A stretch of 64,000 bases of DNA from Imbricaverruca yamaguchii (lineage: Eukaryota; Arthropoda; Thecostraca; Neoverrucidae). This document shows positions 24,986-34,900 of this stretch, in pieces. Made by a program: the position numbers and the translations under genes. A model generated the notes under the pieces. It did no database searches. It saw only the letters and a program-made list of their open reading frames with translations, and was not told where the DNA came from. How positions within the stretch are numbered: the stretch's first letter is position 1; each line of letters opens with the position of its first letter. The stretch spans positions 558,001 through 622,000 of the forward strand of contig JAOTOL010001335.1 in assembly GCA_034440575.1 (NCBI GenBank), read 5' to 3'.

Positions 24986-25535
24986 GGAGATCAGCGCACC
25001 AGTAATGTCAACACGGCAATGGGATCACCGAACTAGTGACGTCAGCACGGCCGTGGCATCACCGAACTAGTGACGTCAGCACGGCCGTGGCATCACCGCA
25101 ACGGTGACGTCAGCACGGCAATGGGATCGTTATGCCAGTGACGTCAGCACGGCCATGGGATCGTTATGCCAGTGACGTCAGCACGGCCATGGGATCGCTA
25201 TGCCGGTGACGTCAGCACGGCCATGGGATCGTTATGCCGGTGACGTCAGCACGGCCATGGGATCGTTATGCCAGTGACGTCAGCACAGCCATGGGATCGT
25301 TATGCCAGTGACGTCAGCACGGCCATGGGATCGGTATGCCAGTGACGTCAGCACGGCCATGGGATCGTTATGCCGGTGACGTCAGCACGGCCATGGGATC
25401 GTTATGCCAGTGACGTCAGCACGGCCATGGGATCGTTATGCCGGTGACGTCAGCACGGCCATGGGATCGCTATGCCAGTGACGTCAGCACGGCCATAGGA
25501 TCGTTATGCCAGTGACGTCAGCACGGTCACACGCG
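24986..25535. repeat. 34-bp minisatellite with one CRE palindrome per unit
   Basis: Units with core GTGACGTCAGCACGGCCATG and GGGATCGTTATGCC. I count 15 exact TGACGTCA palindromes (the consensus cAMP-response element) between 25030 and 25520. The first units (24986-25100) are diverged. Confidence 0.96.
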
Positions 25536-25929
25536 CCACGGTGACCGGCTTCGGCAGCGCAGTCTGGCGCAGTGCAGCCTGGCGTACCGCGCCCCAGTGC
25601 CGGCGTGTCAGCGGAAACGACGCAAAGCCGGGCAAAGGCGTCGCGACTCATGCGTTAGTCTTGATCTGCACCTGCTGCCGGCCAGAGTCGGTGACAGCCG
25701 GCACCCATGACATGTAGCGAGCAACTGAAGCCAATATCTGTCTGGTGTTGAGGATTGTGGTGCTCTCCTGCACACACCAGGACGTGTTTCTCCGCCTGCG
25801 GTCTGTTGAGCGCGCGGCGCCGCTTCCGGCCGACAAGCTCCGAACTCCCCCCATCCCCATCCCTCCGCCTGCCGTCCCACTTCTGATCTCCCTGATTTGG
25901 ACGGGCGCGCGACCGGCCGCCGCCGCGGC
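25536..25929. other. GC-rich linker, no gene supported
   Basis: Unique sequence between two arrays. The minus frame over 25608-26453 and the plus frame over 25745-26521 both extend out of the repeat at 25930-26425. Confidence 0.4.
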
Positions 25930-26425
25930 CGCCGGGCTATGCTGCCGAGGTCACAAGGCGGCCGCCAGGCTATGCTGCCGAGGTCACAAGGCCGCCGCGG
26001 CCGCCAGGCTATGCTGCCGAGGTCACAAGGCGGCCGCCAGGCTATGCTGCCGAGGTCACAAGGCGGCCGCCAGGCTATGCTGCCGAGGTCACAAGGCCGC
26101 AGCGGCCGCCAGGCTATGCTGCCGAGGTCACAAGGCCGCCGCGGCCGCCAGGCTATGCTGCCGAGGTCACAAGGCCGCCGCGGCCGCCATGCTATGCTGC
26201 CGAGGTCACAAGGCCGCAGCGGCCGCCAGGCTATGCTGCCGAGGTCACAAGGCCGCCGCGGCCGCCATGCTATGCTGCCGAGGTCACAAGGCCGCAGCGG
26301 CCGCCAGGCTATGCTGCCGAGGTCACAAGGCCGCCGCGGCCGCCATGCTATGCTGCCGAGGTCACAAGGCCGCAGCGGCCGCCAGGCTATGCTGCCGAGG
26401 TCACAAGGCCGCCGCGGCCGGCGTG
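25930..26425. repeat. 39-bp (33-bp variant) GC-rich minisatellite
   Basis: About 13 copies with core CTATGCTGCCGAGGTCACAA and a (CCG)n-like GCGGCCGC spacer. Unit lengths of 39 and 33 bp are both multiples of 3, which keeps two plus frames and a minus frame open. Confidence 0.96.
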
Positions 26426-26631
26426 ACCGGCAGGACACAACGAGTGCGAACACAACCGGCGGCCGACGCTAGATGCCGCAAGCCTAACGCTAGGTGGAAC
26501 AAGCCCGGCAGCCGACGGTAGGTGGAACAAGCCCGGCAGCCGGTGCTAGGTGGAGCGGTGCACCCGCCACGCAGCGGCTAGTGCCGCCACGTGAGCCACG
26601 CTCTGATCTGATCAGAGGCGTTAGTTGGTTG

Positions 26632-26692
26632 GTTAGTTGGCCTTAGGGGCGCATCGACTGGTTCGGTCATACGGCGCCTAACCAGAGGCGTT
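26632..26692 (-). mobile_element. Family C short retroposon, one copy
   Basis: On the plus strand: GTTGGTTAGTTGGCCTTAGG, then GGCGCATCGACTGGTTCGGT and CATACGGCGCC. This is the reverse complement of the copy nested at 34737-34801, including the (GTTG)n tail. Confidence 0.65.
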
Positions 26693-26709
26693 AGAGGTGG
26701 CGTACACAC

Positions 26710-27706
26710 GGCACGCGCATGCCGCATGCCCGTGCGCACACAACCCACCCGCTGCCGGCGCCGCTCCGTCTAGCGCTGTAACAGGAGGGACGCCGCGTTA
26801 CTGAGGTACCACAGGGCGGAACAAACTGAGGTACCACAGGGCGGGGGACGCACACAACCCACCCGCTGCCGGCGCCGCTCCGTCTAGCGCTGTAACAGGA
26901 GGGACGCCGCGTTACTGAGGTACCACAGGGGCGGGGGACGCACACAACCCACCCGCTGCCGGCGCCGCTCCGTCTAGCGCTGTAACAGGAGGGACGCCGC
27001 GTTACGACCACCGCTGCCGGCGCCGCTCCTCGGCTGTAACAGGAGGGACGCCGCGTTACTGAGGTACCACAGGGCGGGGGACGCACACAACCCACCCGCT
27101 GCCGGCGCCGCTCCGTCTAGCGCTGTAACGGGAGGGACGCCGCGTTACTGAGGTACCACAGGGCGGGGGACGCACACAACCCACCCGCTGCCGGCGCCGC
27201 TCCGTCTAGCGCTGTAACAGGAGGGACGCCGCGTTACTGAGGTACCACAGGGCGGGGGACGCACACAACCCACCCGCTGCCGGCGCCGCTCCGTCTAGCG
27301 CTGTAACAGGAGGGACGCCGCGTTACTGAGGTACCACAGGGCGGGGGACGCACACAACCCACCCGCTGCCGGCGCCGCTCCGTCTAGCGCTGTAACAGGA
27401 GGGACGCCGCGTTACTGAGGTACCACAGGGCGGGGGACGCACACAACCCACCCGCTGCCGGCGCCGCTCCGTCTAGCGCTGTAACAGGAGGGACGCCGCG
27501 TTACTGAGGTACCACAGGGCGGGGGACGCACACAACCCACCCGCTGCCGGCGCCGCTCCGTCTAGCGCTGTAACAGGAGGGACGCCGCGTTACTGAGGTA
27601 CCACAGGGCGGGGGACGTACACAACCCACCCGCTGCCGGCGCCGCTCCGTCTAGCGCTGTAACAGGAGGGACGCCGCGTTACTGAGGTACCACAGGGCGG
27701 CGGCTG
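26710..27706. repeat. 89-bp GC-rich minisatellite
   Basis: About 11 copies with core ACTGAGGTACCACAGGGCGG and CCGTCTAGCGCTGTAACAGG. Spacing is exactly 89 bp (for example 27072 to 27161 for GGGCGGGGGA). The first copies (26740-27060) include shortened units. Confidence 0.96.
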
Positions 27707-27834
27707 GTCGCACGTCGCCGTCACAGCCGGCTCCAGCCCGGGGCCGACCAGACCAGACTGCCGGCGACGCAGGCACATCGTGATGGTCACACCCGTAGCC
27801 CCGCCGAGAACACACGACCTACAGCCACCGTAAC

Positions 27835-28060
27835 GCGTGCAACACACTACACAATGCTTCTACCCCACCACAATCCACCGTAACACGTGCAACACACCAC
27901 AAAACGCTTCAACCCAACCACCGCCCACAGTAACATGTGCAACACATTACAAAACGCCAACATCTCACCAGCAGCCAACATAACACGTGCAACACACCAC
28001 AAAATGCTTCCACCCCTCCACCACCCGCAGTAGCACGTGCAATACACTACAAAACGCTTC
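27835..28060. repeat. ~44-bp degenerate repeat
   Basis: Five units with core AACACGTGCAACACACCACA and AAAACGCTTC. Minus-strand frames rich in C/Y/W are by-products. Confidence 0.85.
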
Positions 28061-28159
28061 CCCTCACCAGCACCGCCTTCCCGTCCATGCGGAGCCCGCT
28101 CGACACGCCCACATGGCCGGGACACCACGCGCCGCGGACTTCAGACGACCGGCCCCGAC

Positions 28160-28282
28160 TGGACAGCGGCTTTACCGCGCTCGGCAGCTGCTTCTCACCC
28201 CGGCAGGAGGGCGGGCATCGCGAGGAATCGAACCCCGCACCTCCGGAGTGCCAGACGCTCAGCCTTCACCACCGAGCCGCCG
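28160..28282 (-). mobile_element. tRNA-derived SINE, family A
   Basis: On the minus strand: A-box-like GGCTCGGTGGTGAAGGCTGA, B box GGGGTTCGATTCC, then body GGTGAGAAGCAGCTGCCGAG and a CGGTAAAGCC end. Matches 47390-47550 and 34617-34842. The tRNA end of the element directly abuts the CTCTGGCCAG array. Confidence 0.75.
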
Positions 28283-28530
28283 AAGCCCGGCTCTGGCCAG
28301 CTCTGGCCAGCTCTGGCCAGCTCTGGCCGGCTCTGGCCGGCTCTGGCCAGCTATGGTCGGCTCTGGCCAGCTATGGTCGGCTCTGGCCAGCTATGGTCGG
28401 CTCTGGCCAGCTATGGTCGGCTCTGGCCAGCTATGGTCGGCTCTGGCCAGCTATGGTCGGCTCTGGCCGGCTCTGGCCGGCTCTGGCCAGCTATGGTCGG
28501 CTCTGGCCGGCTCTGGCCAGCTCTGGTCGG
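28283..28530. repeat. 10/20-bp CTCTGGCCAG repeat
   Basis: Decamer CTCTGGCCAG and its variants CTATGGTCGG and CTCTGGCCGG, organised mostly as alternating 20-bp dimers. It begins at the tRNA end of the family A SINE. Confidence 0.95.
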
Positions 28531-28649
28531 CGCCGCCTCCCGTTCCGACACCAGGACATCACACGCCACCCGGCGGTTTACTGATTAGTTGGGCTTAAGG
28601 GGGCGCCGGCTACATGGTCATTTGGCACCCAGTGGTGGTTACTGACTTT

Positions 28650-28795
28650 ACGACACGCTGAACGTTGAGTCATGTAGCGTCGCCAATATCTCACGCCGAT
28701 TGGTCGCGGGTGAAGAGCAGCGACAGGTGAGACGCGAACCCACAATAGTTCGATTGTGAGACGGGCACCCCTGGACTACTCGTCCCCTGGCGTCC
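28650..28795 (-). mobile_element. tRNA-derived SINE, family B, second copy
   Basis: Same body as 3575-3727 (TGAGTCATGTAGCGTCGCCA, then CGATTGGTCGCGGG) and the same tRNA-like head, here with GTGGGTTCGCGTCTC as the B box. It sits about 20 bp downstream of the donor of RpS24 exon 4 and in the same orientation as the gene. Confidence 0.75.
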
Positions 28796-28815
28796 GGCGG
28801 GGGCGCTCAGCTCAC

Positions 28816-28932
28816 CTTCTTGCCGGTGGTGACCTTCGCCTTGGCGGTGCCCCGGACCTTCTTCATCCGGTTCTTGCGCTCCTTGCGCAGCTTGCGGCCG
28901 CCGGGCGGCTTGGGCAGGTAGCCCTGTCGGAT
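28816..28932 (-). CDS. RpS24: RpS24 exon 4 (C-terminal basic region)
   Basis: 39 codons, phase 0 at both ends, from IRQGYLPK to TTGKK. The acceptor is GTCCGGCAG at 28933 upward, and the donor GTGAGC starts at 28815. [14 protein letters not shown] is the near-invariant eS24 tail. The segment before it (GYLPKPPGG) departs from the usual GLYEKKK of animals. Poly-A signals are not evident just downstream, which favours one more short exon. Confidence 0.93.
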
Positions 28933-31900
28933 CTGCCGGACATAGCAGCGGTCACGGCCACTGCTAGGCGCACGGCGGGCAGCCCTATCCACCAGGGGAC
29001 TCCCAGCGTCGGGCTATCCACCAGGGGACTCCCAGCGTCGGGCTATCCACCAGGGGACTCCCAGCGTCGGGCTATCCAACTATATCTTCACGACTTTCCA
29101 CCACGTACATTATGTTTTTGGCTTCGGGAGTTCATTTTGGGGGAATTTGAAGACAAAAATATTTGGAATCAGAAAAGGACAGAAAAACCGACCAGGGTCA
29201 TACAATCTTTTGCCCCCCCCCCCCAAAAAAAAATGTATTCTTTGAAATTTTGAGTTTCAAGTTTTCTTTAATTTTCCCTTTCTAATGGATAGAGCAGACC
29301 GAAAAACGTTGTTGGAAGACAACTTTCCCTAATAAAAAATGCCTACTTTAGCCAGAATCTTCTATTTGAACTGCAATGGACAAATATACAAAATTTATAC
29401 GTAGTCAAAAATGGAAAATTCCTCTCGTTCGTTTTGTTGCATCCCTAAAGATCACCAGTCTGTGTTTGGACTTGCCCCAGTAGCCAAGCACCAACAACTC
29501 ACCAGTCTGTTTTTGGACTCGTCACCAACAACTCACCAGTCTGTGTTTGGGCTCGAACTTCTTAGCGAAGTCTAATGTGTCGTAGATCAGCGCGAACCCG
29601 GTCGTGCGACCACCGCCGAAATGGTTCCTGAAATACAACTCCAGTCAGCGCGGGCGAGGCGCGTCCACACTCTCGGACACGTCTGACAACTGTCAAGGTG
29701 CCAACTACACTGTGCAGCGTACTCTCGGACACGTCTGACAACTGTCAAGGTGCAGCGTACTCTCGGACACGTCTGACAACTGTCAAGGTGCAGTGTACTC
29801 TCGGACACGTGTGGCTGCTGACAACTGTCAAGGTGCAGCGTACTCTCGGACACGTGTGGCTGCTGACAACTGTCAAGGTGCCAACTACACTGTGCAGCGT
29901 ACTCTCGGACACGTGTGGCTGCTGACAACTGTCAAGGTGCCAACTACACTGTGCAGCGTACTCTCGGACACGTGTGGCTGCTAACAACTGTCAAGGTGCC
30001 AACTACACTGTGCAGCGTACTCTCGGACACGTGTGGCTGCTGACAACTGTCAAGGTGCCAACTACACTGTGCAGTGTACTCTCGGACACGTGTGGCTGCT
30101 GACAACTGTCAAGGTGCAGCGTACTCTCGGACATGTGTGGCTGCTAACAACTGTCAAGGTGCCAACTACACTGTGCAGCGTACTCTCGGACACGTGTGGC
30201 TGCTGACAACTGTCAAGGTGCCAACTACACTGTGCAGCGTACTCTCGGACACGTGTGGCTGCTAACAACTGTCAAGGTGCAGCGTACTCTCGGACATGTG
30301 TGGCTGCTAACAACTGTCAAGGTGCCAACTACACTGTGCAGCGTACTCTCGGACACGTGTGGCTGCTGACAACTGTCAAGGTGCCAACTACACTGTGCAG
30401 CGTACTCTCGGACAGTGTGGCTGCTAACAACTGTCAAGGTGCCAACTACACTGTGCAGCGTACTCTCGGACACGTGTGGCTGCTGACAACTGTCAAGGTG
30501 CCAACTACACTGTGCAGCGTACCTCGGACACGTGTGGCTGCTGACAACTGTCAAGGTGCTTACAACTACACTGTGCAGCGTACTCTCGGACACGTGTGGC
30601 TGCTAACAACTGTCAAGGTGCCAACTACACTGTGCAGCGTACTCTCGGACACGTGTGGCTGCTGACAACTGTCAAGGTGCCAACTACACTGTGCAGCGTA
30701 CTCTCGGACACGTGTGGCTGCTGACAACTGTCAAGGTGCAGCGTACTTTTTTCCAACTATACTGTGCAGCGTACTCTCGGACATGTGTGGCTGCTGACAA
30801 CTGTCAAGGTGCCAACTACACTGTGCAGCGTACTCTCGGACATGTGTGGCTGCTGACAACTGTCAAGGTGCCAACTACACTGTGCAGCGTACTCTCGGAC
30901 ATGTGTGGCTGCTGACAACTGTCAAGGTGCCAACTATACTGTGCAGTGTACTCTCGGACATGTGTGGCTGCTGACAACTGTCAAGGTGCCAACTACACTG
31001 TGCAGTGTACTCTCGGACACGTGTGGCTGCTGACAACTGTCAAGGTGCCAACTACACTGTGCAGCGTACTCTCGGACATGTGTGGCTGCTGACAACTGTC
31101 AAGGTGCCAACTACACTGTGCAGCGTACTCTCGGACATGTGTGGCTGCTAACAACTGTCAAAGTGCCAACTACACTGTGCAGCGTACTCTCGGACATGTG
31201 CGGCTGCTAACAACTGTCAAGGTGCCAACTATACTGTGCAGCGTACTCTCGGACACGTGTGGCTGCTAACAACTGCCAAGGTGCCAACTACACTGTGCAG
31301 CGTACGAAAAACAGTTTTATAATGACGGTGTCGCTTGGAACCACGAAGTTCATTGGGGGACAGTGAAATATGGCAAGAAGATGCAGGCGAAGATGAAAAA
31401 CAGAATAAGTGTGATGTACAGTCATTCCACATCAAGTTATTAATTATGGTTATCATGTTAGGAAATAGATGGAAAGCCTGTTCTTTGAGAACTTATCTCA
31501 CATAATTTCACATATCAATAAACTGCAGTGTGCACAAGCTCCCAACGAGATTTGCACAAGCCTTTGTAATATTTGAAAGCTTTCATTACAACCACAAATG
31601 CATGCACACAGTTCAGCTTGATCCGAATTTGGAGTATGCAACTCCGATCCAGTGCCAGGGACTTCATTTTCACCATACAGCGGGGGTACAGCGGACGGAC
31701 ACAGGAGGGTGCAGCGGGAGGGGAGGGTACATCGGGAGGGTACGGCGGGGCATATATATATATATATTTATATATTGTACGGCGGGGGGGTACAGCAGGA
31801 GGACGGACACAGCGGGATGGTACAGCAGACGGACACAGCGGGAGGGTACGGCGTACGAACAGCGGAGGGTACGGACGGACACAGCGGGAGGGGTACGGCG

Positions 31901-34900
31901 GACGGACAGCGGGAGGGTACGGCGGACGGACAGCGGGAGGGTATGGCGGACGGACAGCGGAGGGTACGGCGGACGGACACAGCGGGAGGGTACGGCGGAC
32001 GGACAGCGGGAGGGTACGGCGGACGGACCAGGGGAGGGTAGGCACAGCAGGAGGGTACGGCGGACGGACAGCGGGAGGGGGTACGGCGGAGAAGGACGGG
32101 GGAGGGTACGGCGGACGGACACAGCGGGAGGGAGTACGTAATTCGTCCTGGAATCACACGAGCAAATACAAATGCACGTGCAGATGAGTAGACACGCCCC
32201 TAAAAAAACGTTAGGTTTGTACCGGGCGGACCACAGCGGGAGGGGTACGGCGGACGGACACAGCGGGAGGGTACGGCGGACGGACACAGCGGGAGGGTAC
32301 AGCGAGGGAGGGGAGGGCAGTGCAAAATAATTGACCATGTGACCTGGAAATTCACAGTTAATGGAATTGTGCTATTTCATCCTTGTCTTAGGTTTTTACC
32401 AATTTACTACATGTGTGGGCAGTCATTATACACACGACTGCCAAAAAAATGTTAAATGCATGTGACTGAAGTGAAGGGCATTCCAATTTTTAATCCTTAA
32501 GTGGCGATCCTTTATTTTCTTCCAATTTTTCACTATTCTCAAGCAACTTCTTTCTTCATCCACACAGTTAATGGTGAAGTAATTTTAGGACACTGGGGAG
32601 GGGTACAGTGCAGGGGGGTACAGTGGGGAGGACATGTACAGTGGGGGAGGGTACAGTGGGGGAGGGTACAGTGAGGGGAGGGGTACAGTGGCGGAGGGAC
32701 ACAGCGGGAGGGTATTAGCGGGGGGGAGGGGTACGGCGGACGGACATAGCGGAATAGCGGGAGGGTACAGCGGGATGGTACAGCGAGGGGTACAGCGGGG
32801 GAGGGGTACAGCAGGAGGGTACAGCGGACGGACACAGCGGGATGGTACAGCGAGAGGGAGGGGTACAGGAGTGTACGGCTGGGGAGGGGTACGGCGGACG
32901 GACACAGCGGGAGGGTACGGCAGACAGACATAGCGGGAGGGTACAGCGGGACGGTACACAAACACCGGAACCGCTGACCACGTCCAAACAATGAGTCAGT
33001 GTGACAGGAGGAGGGTGCAAACAAGGCGCGATATTGGCAGAGGGACGTAGTGCCTGCCGGCGAGATTCTGACGGAACATGTACTGTGAATCCATCATGGT
33101 GAAAAGGTGACTGGCCGGCTGGTCATCAGAGTCCAGGGGCGCATCGGTCGCGTGCTGTGCAGCACACAGACGACAAAGGCTGACTACGGTTGTATGTCAG
33201 CCGTGTACAGTCACTACGGTTATATGTCAGCTGTGTACAGTCACTATGGTTGTATGTCGGCTGTGTACAGTCACTACGGTTGTATGTCAGCTGTGTACAG
33301 TCACTACGGTTGTATGTCAGCTGTGTACAGTCACTACGGTTGTATGTCAGCTGTGTACAGTCACTACGGTTGCATTTTGTGAGGTTTGACAACTCGATCA
33401 GTTGGTTGTTGTGGTTGGGGGCGCGCCAGCAGCAGCGGTGTGTAGCGCCCTCAGCCACACCCAACAGCGCCGTCAGTCACACCCAACAGCGCCGTCAGTC
33501 ACACCCAACAGCGCCGTCAGTCACACCCAACAGCGCCGTCAGTCACACCCAACAGCGCCGTCAGCACAACAGCGCCGTCAGTCACACCCAACAGCGCCGT
33601 CAGTCACACCCAACAGCGCCGTCAGCCACACCCAACAGCGCCGTCAGTCACACCCAACAGCGCCGTCAGTCACACCCAACAGCGCCGTCAGTCACACCCA
33701 ACAGCGCCGTCAGTCACACCCAACAGCGCCGTCAGTCACACCCAACAGCGCCGTCAGTCACACCCAACAGCGCCGTCAGTCACACCCAACAGCGCCGTCA
33801 GTCACACCCAACAGCGCCGTCAGTCACACCCAACAGCGCCGTCAGTCACACCCAACAGCGCCGTCAGTCACACCCAAACACCCAAGAGGAAACTATGAAA
33901 TCGGAAAGTGCTCACAACTATTGTGCTGCCGACAGGCCAACACAAATTTTCGATGGGTGTCCTTTGCCACGCACATTTATAAATTCCAGGACATTGCTCC
34001 GGCAGATGACGCTTACCGTCACGATGAAGATCACGACGGCACGATGGATCTGAAGTTGGGACTCGTCGACCGGCAGGGACTTCCACTACCACCCGGAACT
34101 GAGCTACCGACAATCTTACCATGGTGTTTCGCAACTGCGCTACCGACAATCTTATCATGGTGTCTCGCAACTGAGTTACCGACAATCTTACCACGGTGCT
34201 TCGCCGGGGCGTGCCCAGTCCCCATCTGGCGCAGCCCAACTCACCCTCCCGTCGCGAGGTGCGATGCGAGGACTGCCAGTCCCAGCGTCAACACCCATCC
34301 CGCCATACTGCCAGCCCGTCAGACTGCCAGACAACCCAGCCCGCCAGACTGCCAGACCACCCAACCGCCAGTCCGCCAGACCACCCAGCCCGCCAGACCA
34401 CCCAGACTGCCAGACCACCCAACCCACCAGACCACCCAGCCCGCCAGACCACCCAACCCACCAGACCACCCAGCCCGCCAGACTCCCAGACCACCCAGCC
34501 CGCCATACTTGCATGTGTTACAAGCACTCACCACCGTCTACAACTCACACGCCACGCATTTGATCGATACGGCTCACCTCGGCTGACCACTAAGCACCCA
34601 CCACTTGCAGCACATTGTATTGGATTGTGGCTTTACGACACACTCGGCGGCTGAGGTCATACGGCGTCGCCTGCCTCTCACCCTGGCAGGAAGGGCGGAC
34701 ATCGCGGGGAATCGAACCCCGTATCTCTGGCTTGCCTGGGCGCCGCATGACCTCTGCGGTCGATGCGCCCTTAAACCCCAATAAACAATCAACCAACCAA
34801 CCTCTGGCTTGCCAGACGCTCAGCTTGACCACCAGCGCTCCTTCCGCACAGCATGCCCAGCTGGCTGGACACCGGGCACTCACTTGTAGCCGAAGACGAA

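Noticed and set aside
25608..26521. Frames of 258-281 codons on opposite strands
   Set aside because: Units of 39 and 33 bp keep both strands open; the sequence is a repeat.
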